Shown here: piece by piece, positions 1-7,216 of the stretch
Layout of the letters: every line of letters starts with the position of its first letter
How positions within the stretch are numbered: the first letter of the stretch is position 1
Assembly: GCA_000434215.1 (NCBI GenBank)
Contig: HF999741.1
Location: forward strand, 21,869-36,874
Origin: Bacteroides sp. CAG:144
GTDB lineage: Bacteria > Bacteroidota > Bacteroidia > Bacteroidales > UBA11471
DNA: 15,006 bases
Direction of reading: 5' to 3'
Made by a program: the position numbers and the translations under genes
Notes under the pieces: generated by a model
Seen by the model: the letters and a program-made list of their open reading frames with translations, nothing else
Told to the model about the DNA's origin: nothing
The model's database searches: none

Positions 1-32
1 GACGCACGTAAACCGCGGCCGGACATTATGAA

Positions 33-1199
33 TCAATACTCAAAACGACCGAACTCCGACTCGATGACAAGTCGGTTTTTCTCAGCAGCCGTTACGTAAC
101 CGACCACTTGCGCGTCGATACCGAACGAATGAGAAATATCGATAACCTCCTGCGCATGTTCGGGTGCCAAATACACCTCCATACGATGTCCCATATTGAA
201 GACCTTATACATTTCCTGCCAGTCGGTTCCCGACTGTTCCCGAATAATACGGAAAAGCGGCGGAACAGGGAACAAATTGTTTTTTACCACTTCCATATTC
301 TCGACAAAGTGCATGACTTTGGTCTGAGCTCCGCCCGAACAGTGCACCATACCATGAATGCAGGGACGCATGACATCGAGCATTTTCTTGATGACAGGAG
401 CATAGGTACGCGTAGGTGAAAGTACCAATCTGCCGGCATCGATACCGAGACCTTCGATAGCATCGGTCAGTTTCAGTCCACCCGAATAGACCAAATCGTC
501 GGGAACGGCGGCATCATAGCTTTCGGGATATTTCCCGGCCAAATATTTGGCAAAGACATCATGTCTTGCCGAAGTAAGGCCGTTACTGCCCATACCGCCG
601 TTATAGGATTTCTCATACGTGGCTTGCCCATACGAGGCCATACCTACAATCACATCGCCCGATTGTATATGCGCATTATCTATCACATCGCTGCGTTTCA
701 TACGACAGGTTACGGTACTATCTACAATAATGGTCCGCACAAGGTCTCCGACATCGGCTGTCTCCCCGCCGGTCGCATACACGCCGACACCCATATCGCG
801 TAACTCGGACAGCAACTCATCGGTTCCATTGATAATGGCGGAGATAACCTCTCCGGGCACCAACAATTTGTTACGCCCGATGGTAGACGACACCAAGATA
901 TTGTCGGTAGCACCCACACACAACAGGTCGTCGATATTCATAATGAGCGCATCTTGCGCAATGCCTTTCCATACCGAAAGGTCGCCCGTCTCTCGCCAAT
1001 ACATATATGCCAAAGACGATTTGGTCCCGGCCCCGTCGGCATGCATGATATTGCAATAAGTCGGGTCGCCCCCCAAAATATCGGGAATTATCTTACAAAA
1101 CGCTTTCGGGAATATACCTTTATCGATATTCTTTATGGCATTATGTACATCTTCTTTCGAGGCAGAAACACCTCTCAGGTTATATCGTTGATCGCTCAT
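33..1199 (-). CDS. purM: Phosphoribosylformylglycinamidine cyclo-ligase (AIR synthase)
   Basis: This cytosolic enzyme of purine synthesis closes the imidazole ring: FGAM plus ATP gives aminoimidazole ribonucleotide. The 388-residue product carries PurM-fold landmarks: HADGAGTK (53-60), the NIDDLLCVGA segment (89-98) and GGETADVGD (144-152). It is longer than the E. coli enzyme (about 345 residues), and its start MSDQRYNLRG matches my memory of Bacteroidales PurM. The reading frame is open back to 1487, but that extension runs through the 3' end of the nitroreductase gene and looks non-coding, so I start at the ATG at 1199. A sigma-ABfr type promoter lies 19-49 bases upstream, so the gene can be transcribed apart from the ribE-nitroreductase pair. 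The stop is TGA. The assignment is firm; the exact start is well supported. Confidence 0.95.
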   Translation of the reverse strand: MSDQRYNLRGVSASKEDVHNAIKNIDKGIFPKAFCKIIPDILGGDPTYCNIMHADGAGTKSSLAYMYWRETGDLSVWKGIAQDALIMNIDDLLCVGATDNILVSSTIGRNKLLVPGEVISAIINGTDELLSELRDMGVGVYATGGETADVGDLVRTIIVDSTVTCRMKRSDVIDNAHIQSGDVIVGMASYGQATYEKSYNGGMGSNGLTSARHDVFAKYLAGKYPESYDAAVPDDLVYSGGLKLTDAIEGLGIDAGRLVLSPTRTYAPVIKKMLDVMRPCIHGMVHCSGGAQTKVMHFVENMEVVKNNLFPVPPLFRIIREQSGTDWQEMYKVFNMGHRMEVYLAPEHAQEVIDISHSFGIDAQVVGYVTAAEKNRLVIESEFGRFEY

Positions 1200-1217
1200 A
1201 GGAATTGAATTATTTCG

Positions 1218-1248
1218 CAAAAATAATGTAAAAAAAAAGGGCATCAAA
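1218..1248 (-). promoter_or_regulatory. Promoter of purM (Bacteroidetes -33/-7 type)
   Basis: Read on the minus strand, TTTG (1248-1245) is followed after 19 bases by TATTTTTG (1225-1218). This fits the Bacteroides consensus TTTG-spacer-TAnnTTTG in both boxes and in spacing. Transcription should start near 1213, giving a leader of only about 14 bases before the ATG at 1199. It is the best complete promoter in the window. Confidence 0.7.
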
Positions 1249-1260
1249 GTGTTTTCGGCA

Positions 1261-1824
1261 TTATTCGCCGTAAGGCATATCATATTGGTTACGAGAAGCG
1301 ACTTCGCAGACCGAACGCCGGGATTTTTCACGCAAAGGATCGGCCGAATAACCGATAACAATATCGAGCAATACCCGTTTTCCCGAGGGAATCGCCAGCA
1401 CTTTACGCCCCGCAGCCTCATCGAACCACCCGACAATGCATGACCCCAACCCCTCATCGGCGGCCGCCAACACGATGTGCGCCGCAACTATACCGATGTC
1501 GATACGCGGAAAATGCTTACGTTTTATCCAACCTCCAAGCGTTGACGTAATATTTCCCGCCTCTTCCACGACAAGCAGATGCACGGGTGCTTGTTTGGTA
1601 AAATGATTCATACCCAATACCCGGTTGGCCGCAGCATCGGCCACTCGGTTCTTCAAATCGGGATCATCGACTACGACAAAATGCCACGGCTGCGCATTAC
1701 AAGCCGAAGGCGCAAGACGGGCTGCCTCTATGATACGGGCCAATTTTTCCGGCTCGACAGTTTTTTCGGGATCGTATCTGCGATCGCTCTGACGCTGCTT
1801 GACCAGATCGAGAAATCGTTCCAT
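1261..1824 (-). CDS. Nitroreductase family FMN-dependent oxidoreductase
   Basis: A cytosolic flavoprotein of the nitroreductase superfamily, which uses FMN and NAD(P)H to reduce nitroaromatics, quinones or other acceptors; the natural substrate cannot be read from the sequence. The 187-residue product has the FMN-phosphate binding start RQSDRRYD (11-18), the APSACNAQPW block (38-47), the segment DIGIVAAHIVLAAADEGLGS (109-128), and a C-terminal IGY motif (158-160). The length fits the single-domain family. I use the ATG at 1824; a TTG two codons upstream is also open but less likely. It begins 21 bases after the ribE stop, which suggests co-transcription with the gene that supplies its cofactor precursor. 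Confidence is high for the family and low for the substrate. Confidence 0.9.
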   Translation of the reverse strand: MERFLDLVKQRQSDRRYDPEKTVEPEKLARIIEAARLAPSACNAQPWHFVVVDDPDLKNRVADAAANRVLGMNHFTKQAPVHLLVVEEAGNITSTLGGWIKRKHFPRIDIGIVAAHIVLAAADEGLGSCIVGWFDEAAGRKVLAIPSGKRVLLDIVIGYSADPLREKSRRSVCEVASRNQYDMPYGE

Positions 1825-1845
1825 TTCCAAATCTTTTCCGAAAGG

Positions 1846-2451
1846 TTACTTTCCGTAAGTCATGATGCGGCTGATATACTTACCTACAATATCGAACTCC
1901 AAATTCACGACGCTTCCTTCGGCAATCTGATGGAAATTGGTATGTTCGTGGGTATAGGGTATAATGGCAACCTGAAAACTGCCAGGTCGGGAATTACAAA
2001 CGGTAAGACTCACGCCATTGACCGTGATAGACCCTTTCTCGACAGTCGTATATCCCTCACGTACCATATCGGGAGTAGAGTCATATACAAACGTGTAATA
2101 CCAACTGCCATCGGCCTCTTCCACCTTCGTACACCGGGCTGTACAATCGACATGTCCCTGAACGATATGCCCGTCGAGACGACCGTTCATAAGCATACTG
2201 CGTTCGAGATTCACTTTATCGCCGGTTTTCAACAATCCCAAATTACTGCGATCGAGCGTCTCCTGTATCGCCGTTACCGTATAGGTATCTCCATCGATGC
2301 CGACAACAGTCAGACACACCCCGTTATGTGCAACACTCTGATCGATTTTCAATTCACTGGTGAAACTGCACGAAAGAGTCAGATGCAGATTGCCCTGTTC
2401 GCGGCGCAATGCCACAACCGGAGCGGCTTCTTCTACGATTCCTGAAAACAT
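1846..2451 (-). CDS. ribE: Riboflavin synthase, alpha subunit
   Basis: This enzyme makes riboflavin by dismutating two molecules of 6,7-dimethyl-8-ribityllumazine, the last step of the pathway. The 201-residue protein starts with the family hallmark MFSGIVEE. It contains two lumazine-binding repeats, seen as the paired motifs NGVCLTV (43-49) and NGVSLTV (145-151). The first repeat ends in the typical NLERSM...DGHIVQGHVD stretch (81-102). Length is normal. The gene is divergent from menA across 143 bases and is followed closely by the nitroreductase. No room exists in the roughly 45-base leader for an FMN riboswitch, so control by that route is unlikely. The name ribE follows Gram-positive and NCBI usage; E. 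coli calls the same enzyme ribC. Confidence 0.95.
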   Translation of the reverse strand: MFSGIVEEAAPVVALRREQGNLHLTLSCSFTSELKIDQSVAHNGVCLTVVGIDGDTYTVTAIQETLDRSNLGLLKTGDKVNLERSMLMNGRLDGHIVQGHVDCTARCTKVEEADGSWYYTFVYDSTPDMVREGYTTVEKGSITVNGVSLTVCNSRPGSFQVAIIPYTHEHTNFHQIAEGSVVNLEFDIVGKYISRIMTYGK

Positions 2452-2495
2452 ATCGGTTCGGTTTTAAGATTTTAAAGATGAAATCAAATTTGTGT

Positions 2496-2503
2496 CAAAT
2501 GTA
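2496..2503 (-). promoter_or_regulatory. -7 promoter element of ribE
   Basis: TACATTTG on the minus strand matches TAnnTTTG and lies about 45 bases upstream of the ribE start. I see no good TTTG at the -33 distance, so this is a -7-only call. It would drive ribE and the nitroreductase. Confidence 0.45.
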
Positions 2504-2547
2504 GGAAAAAATTTCATGTCTTCACCTCGGGTTTCATCTTAAATACG

Positions 2548-2555
2548 TACTTTTG
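2548..2555 (+). promoter_or_regulatory. -7 promoter element of menA
   Basis: TACTTTTG matches TAnnTTTG and ends 39 bases before the menA ATG. No clear -33 TTTG is present. It is arranged back to back with the ribE element in the same 143-base divergent spacer. Confidence 0.45.
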
Positions 2556-2594
2556 AAAAATTTCTCATCATAACGATAACTTCAATTCAAGATA

Positions 2595-3485
2595 ATGGCC
2601 GATATAAAAGTCTGGATAAACGCAGCCCGCCCCCGTACATGGCCCACCTCGGTAAGCCCAGTACTTGCAGCAACGGCCTTAGCATGGGCTCATGAGAAAG
2701 CACACTGGGGAATCGCCGCCATATGTTTCTTTTTCGCTTTGTTGGCACAGATCGCCTCAAACTTCGGCAACGACTATTTCGACTACCGTAACGGAAGCGA
2801 TAAAGCCGACCGCATAGGACCTCGCCGGGCCGTAACTTCGGGCGACATTTCCCCCCGTGCCATGCTTGCGGCAACAATAGCGACATTGGGAGCGGCTTGC
2901 ATCTTAGGGTGTATGCTCATACCTGTCGGCGGTTGGTGGCTGATTCTCGCCGGCGGGATAATTGCCGTCGCTGCATTGGCATACTCGGCAGGACCCTATC
3001 CGCTCTCCTACCACGGGTTGGGTGATTTGACCGTATGGATCTTTTTCGGGCTGGCGGCCGTAAACTTATCTTACTATGTACAAACTCTGACATTCGACCC
3101 CGACGTATTCCTTTGCAGTGCGGCAATGGGGCTGTTATCGGTCAATATTCTTATCGTGAACAATTACCGGGATATAGACGACGACCGCGCAGCAGGAAAA
3201 CATACGACCGTTGTACTTTTCGGACGGAAATTCGCTCGCGCAGCATATTTGGCAAGCGGTATTGTCGCCCTTTTACTGGTCATGAAGTTTTGGATTGCAG
3301 CAGGGATCGCCGGCTTTATACTTCCTCTTGCTTATCTGACAGTACATATCAAAAATTATCGGGATATGGGAAAATGGTCCGGCCGGGAGTTAAATCGGGT
3401 TTTGGGAGCAACCGCCCGTAACCAATTGCTATTCACTCTGCTGTTTATCATCTGTATCATCATTGCCGAAAGCTCTTCTCTATAA
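2595..3485 (+). CDS. menA: 1,4-dihydroxy-2-naphthoate polyprenyltransferase
   Basis: An integral inner-membrane prenyltransferase of the UbiA superfamily. It joins 1,4-dihydroxy-2-naphthoate to a polyprenyl diphosphate, giving demethylmenaquinone, the precursor of the menaquinone used in anaerobic respiration. The two Mg-diphosphate binding motifs are visible: NDYFDYRNGSDKAD (59-72) and NNYRDIDDDRAAGKH (189-203). The motif 1 form, followed by RIGPRRAVTSG, is typical of MenA rather than UbiA or heme O synthase. The 296 residues include about eight or nine hydrophobic segments and the length is normal. The ATG at 2595 lies just downstream of a TAnnTTTG element. A CPBP protease gene follows after 9 bases, so the two are probably one transcript. 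Confidence 0.93.
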   Translation: MADIKVWINAARPRTWPTSVSPVLAATALAWAHEKAHWGIAAICFFFALLAQIASNFGNDYFDYRNGSDKADRIGPRRAVTSGDISPRAMLAATIATLGAACILGCMLIPVGGWWLILAGGIIAVAALAYSAGPYPLSYHGLGDLTVWIFFGLAAVNLSYYVQTLTFDPDVFLCSAAMGLLSVNILIVNNYRDIDDDRAAGKHTTVVLFGRKFARAAYLASGIVALLLVMKFWIAAGIAGFILPLAYLTVHIKNYRDMGKWSGRELNRVLGATARNQLLFTLLFIICIIIAESSSL

Positions 3486-3494
3486 TTTCACGCC

Positions 3495-4397
3495 ATGCAC
3501 ATTCTTTACAACCACTTCGCCCAATCTTCTTTTACCGTCAAATTCCTGATTTTTATAGGAATCGAGTTGCTGTGTTTATGCTTTGTATCGCTTCTTACGG
3601 TATTTCTATCGTTTATTTTCTCAGGAATAAGCCTCACTCGCGTGGCACTGACGGCACAAGACATCATACTTTTTATTCTCCCGGCACTATGCGCCGCCTA
3701 CCTTTTCGGCGGAAATCCCGTCAAGTACCTGCAAGCCGACCGGTCTCCGGGTATCGGAGCCGTCATAGGCATCGTGTTATGTATGCTTTTCTCTATCCCG
3801 ATGATGAATCTCATCATCGAATGGAACGAATCGATAATCCTACCGGAGGCACTCTCGAATATCGAAAATTGGTTGAAAGCACAAGAAGCCAGTGCACAAG
3901 AAATGACCCGCCACATGTTACAGATGTCGAATATCGGAGACTTGACGATCATGATACTGATCGTCGGCGTCCTAACCGGTATCGGAGAAGAATTTGTGTT
4001 CAGGGGAATCGTCCAGCGCCTCTTTCTCGAAAAGTTTCGTAACCGTCATATCGCCGTATGGACAACTGCCATAATTTTCAGCGCCATACATTTCCAATTT
4101 TACGGTTTCGTCCCCCGTATGCTATTAGGAGCTTTTTTCGGGTATCTTTTGGTATGGTCGGGTAATATATGGCTACCCGTAACCGCTCATGCCCTCAACA
4201 ACAGCCTCTCGGTCATCGGCGCCTATATTTGGGGGACAGACAATAACGACAGTCTATTCGATGCCGTCGGCACATCTTCGGGCGATGCAGGCTGGATCGT
4301 AGTCAGCACTTCGATTACCGTAATAATGATATGGATTTTACAACGCCGCCTCAAACGGCAAAAAGACTCGAAAAACCTCCATTTACCGAACCGATAG
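3495..4397 (+). CDS. CPBP family intramembrane glutamic endopeptidase (putative)
   Basis: A polytopic membrane protein of the CPBP (CAAX protease and bacteriocin-processing, Abi) family. Related proteins are glutamate-dependent intramembrane peptidases, but the substrate of this one is unknown. The 300-residue product has all the conserved active-site motifs: EEFVFR (165-170, the EExxxR motif), FSAIH (195-199, FxxxH) and HALNN (232-236, HxxxN/B). Hydrophobic segments flank them, and a final helix (about 265-282) ends in a basic tail. The catalytic residues are intact, so it may be active. It starts 9 bases after menA and converges on lptB with 24 bases between the stops. I see nothing that ties it to menaquinone chemistry beyond position. 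Confidence 0.88.
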   Translation: MHILYNHFAQSSFTVKFLIFIGIELLCLCFVSLLTVFLSFIFSGISLTRVALTAQDIILFILPALCAAYLFGGNPVKYLQADRSPGIGAVIGIVLCMLFSIPMMNLIIEWNESIILPEALSNIENWLKAQEASAQEMTRHMLQMSNIGDLTIMILIVGVLTGIGEEFVFRGIVQRLFLEKFRNRHIAVWTTAIIFSAIHFQFYGFVPRMLLGAFFGYLLVWSGNIWLPVTAHALNNSLSVIGAYIWGTDNNDSLFDAVGTSSGDAGWIVVSTSITVIMIWILQRRLKRQKDSKNLHLPNR

Positions 4398-4421
4398 CCC
4401 GAAGCAACCGGCACACCTTAA

Positions 4422-5219
4422 TTATTTCCCTTCGAGGTGGTCGAATTGTTTCCGATGGAATATAAAATTACGTCCCAAGTATTTCTCCCGCACAACCGGA
4501 TTGGAAGCCAACTCTTCGGAGGTTCCCTGAAACAATATCTTGCCTTCGAAAAGGAGATATGCCCTATCGGTAATACTCAATGTTTCCGGGGCATTATGGT
4601 CGGTAATAAGAATACCGATATTTTTCTCTTTCAATTTATAAACGATATACTGAATATCTTCTACCGCAATGGGGTCGACACCCGCAAACGGCTCATCAAG
4701 CATAATGAATTTCGGGTCAATAGCCAGACAACGGGCTATTTCGGTACGACGGCGTTCCCCCCCCGATAAGCGGTCGCCTAAATTCTTACGCACTTTTTCG
4801 AGCCGGAACTCGGCAATAAGACTTTCGAGCTTTTCTTTCTGATACTCCTTGCTTTTACCGGTCATTTGCAGAACGGCGATCAGATTATCTTCTACTGACA
4901 ACTTCCGGAATACCGAAGCTTCCTGAGCCAAATACCCGATACCATACTGCGCCCGACGATAAACTGGAAACGACGTAATATCGAGGTCATTGAGAAAGAT
5001 GCGGCCTTCGTTGGGCGTAATCAACCCTGTCGTCATATAGAAGGTCGTCGTCTTACCGGCACCGTTCGGACCCAACAAACCTACGATTTCGCCCTGACGC
5101 ACATTGATAGACACATGATTGGCCACCGTACGCTGCCCGTATTTTTTTACAAGGTCTTCGGTACGGAGCACCATCTTTCCCTCGGCGGCAAAACGCTCCA
5201 TCTCCTCCGGAGACGGCAT
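4422..5219 (-). CDS. lptB: LPS export ABC transporter ATP-binding protein LptB
   Basis: The cytoplasmic ATPase that, with LptFG, pulls lipopolysaccharide from the inner membrane into the Lpt bridge. Counting from the ATG at 5219 (265 residues), it has Walker A GPNGAGKTT (50-58), Q-loop LAQE (Q99), signature LSGGERR (151-157), Walker B IMLDEP (172-177) and the H-loop histidine in TDHN (H208). The stretches RTEIARCLAIDPKF and PFAGVDPIAVEDIQ are typical of LptB. The frame is open up to 5396, with in-frame ATGs at 5270, 5219, 5201 and 5174. I chose 5219 because a TAnnTTTG element at 5277-5284 would put the 5270 ATG at the transcript's very start, and because Bacteroidales LptB, as I remember it, has a short extension before MVLRTE. 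The function is firm; the start is uncertain. Confidence 0.9.
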   Translation of the reverse strand: MPSPEEMERFAAEGKMVLRTEDLVKKYGQRTVANHVSINVRQGEIVGLLGPNGAGKTTTFYMTTGLITPNEGRIFLNDLDITSFPVYRRAQYGIGYLAQEASVFRKLSVEDNLIAVLQMTGKSKEYQKEKLESLIAEFRLEKVRKNLGDRLSGGERRRTEIARCLAIDPKFIMLDEPFAGVDPIAVEDIQYIVYKLKEKNIGILITDHNAPETLSITDRAYLLFEGKILFQGTSEELASNPVVREKYLGRNFIFHRKQFDHLEGK

Positions 5220-5276
5220 GGCCACCTTTTTATGATGAATGATTGGCTTTATGCTGTCGATCCATTTCATAAGAGG

Positions 5277-5284
5277 CAAAGGTA
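5277..5284 (-). promoter_or_regulatory. -7 promoter element of lptB
   Basis: TACCTTTG on the minus strand matches TAnnTTTG. Transcription would start near 5272, giving a leader of about 52 bases to the ATG at 5219 but almost none to the ATG at 5270. No clear -33 TTTG is seen. Confidence 0.4.
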
Positions 5285-5432
5285 ACGATTTTCGACGAAT
5301 TGCCGCACGATTCCACTTTTTTTTGCAGAAAGGCTTTGTTTTCCTCTTTACACGACAATTATCGTCATAAACAATTTCAACTCCGACGGAAAGCAATGCA
5401 GGAAAATTTCCTACCCCAAAATAAGGAATAAT

Positions 5433-5554
5433 GAGATTCTGTGCATTCGCTCAAAATAACAGATATTTCACTCAGAGCAGAATGCAAAAGAATCTCAATC
5501 CAATGATACTCTTATATAATCCATCGTCGGCCTACCGGCCTCACTTGGAATGAC
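5433..5554. repeat. Intergenic hairpin repeat, MITE/REP-like (candidate)
   Basis: The left arm at 5433-5452 (GAGATTCTGTGCATTCGCTC) and the right arm at 5475-5496 are near-perfect reverse complements around a 22-base loop, differing by a few bases and two small gaps. To the right lie GGCCTACCGGCC and, on the minus strand, a TGTCATTCCAAGTGAGGCC stretch. Motifs of the kind GTCATTC..GAGTGA and GAATCTC recur in intergenic repeats of many bacteria, as I recall. No second copy was noticed in this window, so its repeat status is inferred. The outer limits are approximate. Confidence 0.45.
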
Positions 5555-5613
5555 AAAATTTCGGGAACACTTAAAAACAAACCGCACCCAAAATTCAGGG
5601 AATAAAACGATAC

Positions 5614-6288
5614 TTACCGAAATGCGTACCGCAACCACACGGAATTTTCACCGACTCGTTCCACTCCAATCAGCCGAAGTATGGTAGTAGGAAAAGACGG
5701 GTCATCGATACCATCAAACACGGCTGTCATATCCCGACGGCCATCAATACCGGCACCTACCACGATACTTACCTCGTCGATCAGACCTTCTCTAAGAAAT
5801 GCCCCATTGATATTTCCTCCTCCCACCACAGCAAGACGGTCTACACCGAACTGTTTGTTCAAAATTTCGACCGCACGCGACAAATCGACATGCTCTTTTC
5901 CTGCGGCTATCCATGAAATATTCTGACGATGAAGTGCTTCGAAATATTCTTTCGGGGCTTGCTCGCTTGTAAAAACCAATAAAGGTTTTTCATCGTAACG
6001 ATTATCGGGCCAACGAAGCCGTCCTTTCGAATCGACAGCAATACTATAACCGCGAGACGACTCGGCTTCATAAAACGATTCCCGGCCAACAGGCTCGGCA
6101 TCTGCCAGCATAAACAATTCTGGCATAGCAAAATGCTTCTGCATGGTTACCCGGCCCGAAAGTTCCGAAGAACAATCCAATCTCTTCAAGACTTCGTAAT
6201 ACTCATCGCCTCCTATTTTCTCGGTCATATCACAATCGATGCGACCATCGACCGAACTCATCATGTGGCAAATTATGTAAGGTTTCAT
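5614..6288 (-). CDS. RibD C-terminal / dihydrofolate reductase-like domain protein
   Basis: A probable cytosolic NAD(P)H-dependent reductase with the fold shared by dihydrofolate reductase and the C-terminal half of RibD. The 224 residues begin KPYIICHMMSSVDGRI, the first strand-helix unit of this family. They contain the nucleotide-binding VVGGGNINGAFLREGLIDEV (154-173) and the related GRVTM segment (45-49). No RibD deaminase domain is present, so it is not a complete RibD, and neither the length nor the motifs fit a housekeeping FolA. Many stand-alone members have no known substrate. It is the last gene of a minus-strand cluster, 64 bases after the aldo/keto reductase. Nearby ribE is on the other side of lptB and gives no real functional link. 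Confidence 0.8.
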   Translation of the reverse strand: MKPYIICHMMSSVDGRIDCDMTEKIGGDEYYEVLKRLDCSSELSGRVTMQKHFAMPELFMLADAEPVGRESFYEAESSRGYSIAVDSKGRLRWPDNRYDEKPLLVFTSEQAPKEYFEALHRQNISWIAAGKEHVDLSRAVEILNKQFGVDRLAVVGGGNINGAFLREGLIDEVSIVVGAGIDGRRDMTAVFDGIDDPSFPTTILRLIGVERVGENSVWLRYAFR

Positions 6289-6352
6289 ATCTTGTTTTAT
6301 TTGTTTATCAAACTATATCGAAATTTTTCACTTTCCGAATCAATACCACTCT

Positions 6353-7174
6353 TTACCAACCGACTAACGGTATCCTTTTTTTCGGCGCGGGAAATGCCTT
6401 ATCGATTTCCCGCAAATCGTCTTCCGTCAGGTTTATATTAAGGCTGCGAGCATTCTCTTCTACATGCGCGACATTACTTGCTTTCGGAATAGCTACTACA
6501 TTTGGGGTTCTCATAATCCATGCCAGCATTACCTGCGAGGGAGTAGCGCCATGCCGTACAGCGATCTCTTGCAAAACTTCATGATTCCGAAGATTTCCTT
6601 CTCCAAATGGCGTGTATGCCATAATCGGTATTTGGTGATTTTCGCACCACGGCATAAGATCATATTCGATACCACGCTCTTTCAGATTATAAAGGACTTG
6701 GTCTGCTGCGCAATCCTCTCCATGCGGGAGGGAGACAATCTTCTCCATATCAAGCACATCGAGATTACTCATCCCCCACGAGGCGATTTTACCCTCCTGT
6801 TGCAACTCCACCATCGCTCGGACAGTTTCGGCAAATGGGTAATGTCCCCTCCAATGCAACAAATAAAGATCTATATAATCCGTGCCAAGTCGCCGCAGAC
6901 TTCGCTCACAAGCCAGTTTCGTACCATCATAACCTGCATTATCCGGTAAGACTTTACTCACCAAAAATACGTCATCGCGACAACTTCGTACAGCCTTACC
7001 TACCAAATCTTCATTGCCATACATTTCTGCCGTATCAATTAGCGCCATACCCAATTCGACACCTCGGCGTAGAGCTTGTATCTCCTCGTTGCGCCGTTTT
7101 CCCATCTTCCAAGTTCCTTGCCCGATAGGAATAACTTTCCGGCCATTCCGAAATGTAATCAATCTTTCCATCAT
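6353..7174 (-). CDS. Aldo/keto reductase
   Basis: A cytosolic NADPH-dependent oxidoreductase of the aldo/keto reductase superfamily, acting on carbonyls of unknown identity. The (beta/alpha)8 barrel spans the 273 residues. The catalytic tetrad is intact: D47 and Y52 in LIDTAEMYGNED, K74 in LVSKV and H107 in YLLHW. The cofactor-binding IPKASNVAHVEEN segment near the C-terminus is also present. The length and the C-terminal form are those of the 2,5-diketogluconate reductase or YeaE-like branch, an inference from pattern only. Two adjacent ATGs can start it (7174 or 7171). It follows the hydrolase by 42 bases and precedes the RibD-like reductase by 64, so the three are probably co-transcribed. 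Confidence 0.92.
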   Translation of the reverse strand: MMERLITFRNGRKVIPIGQGTWKMGKRRNEEIQALRRGVELGMALIDTAEMYGNEDLVGKAVRSCRDDVFLVSKVLPDNAGYDGTKLACERSLRRLGTDYIDLYLLHWRGHYPFAETVRAMVELQQEGKIASWGMSNLDVLDMEKIVSLPHGEDCAADQVLYNLKERGIEYDLMPWCENHQIPIMAYTPFGEGNLRNHEVLQEIAVRHGATPSQVMLAWIMRTPNVVAIPKASNVAHVEENARSLNINLTEDDLREIDKAFPAPKKRIPLVGW

Positions 7175-7216
7175 TTTAAACGTACTTCATCGGACCACAG
7201 ATACTCTTTCCCCGGA

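Larger units (their letters stand above)
5220..5613. other. Non-coding spacer between lptB and the RibD-like reductase
   Basis: This 394-base stretch has no convincing gene. The lptB end holds a TAnnTTTG element (5277-5284, minus) and possible extra N-terminal codons of lptB. The middle holds an imperfect hairpin repeat (5433-5496) and a GGCC-tacc-GGCC stretch that resembles dispersed intergenic repeats. The end next to the reductase stop shows no clear terminator hairpin. Confidence 0.6.

Noticed and set aside
1..26. Possible minus-strand gene start at 26 (ATG just after the purM stop)
   Set aside because: Only eight codons fall in the window and they do not match prfA, the gene I might expect after purM in Bacteroidales, so nothing can be supported.
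1200..1487. N-terminal extension of the purM reading frame by 96 codons
   Set aside because: It overlaps the 3' end of the nitroreductase gene, has no family similarity, and the purM promoter lies inside it.
1579..2445. Plus-strand open frame of 288 codons across the nitroreductase and ribE genes
   Set aside because: It covers two real genes in antisense and shows no family features.
2452..2594. FMN riboswitch in front of ribE
   Set aside because: The whole divergent spacer is 143 bases and the transcribed ribE leader about 40, too short for the conserved FMN aptamer, and I see none of its core.
5220..5396. Longer N-terminus for LptB, from 5270 or 5396
   Set aside because: The extra residues are Lys/Arg-rich and unlike LptB, and the promoter-like element at 5277-5284 lies inside or at the edge of the extension; the 5270 ATG is not fully excluded.
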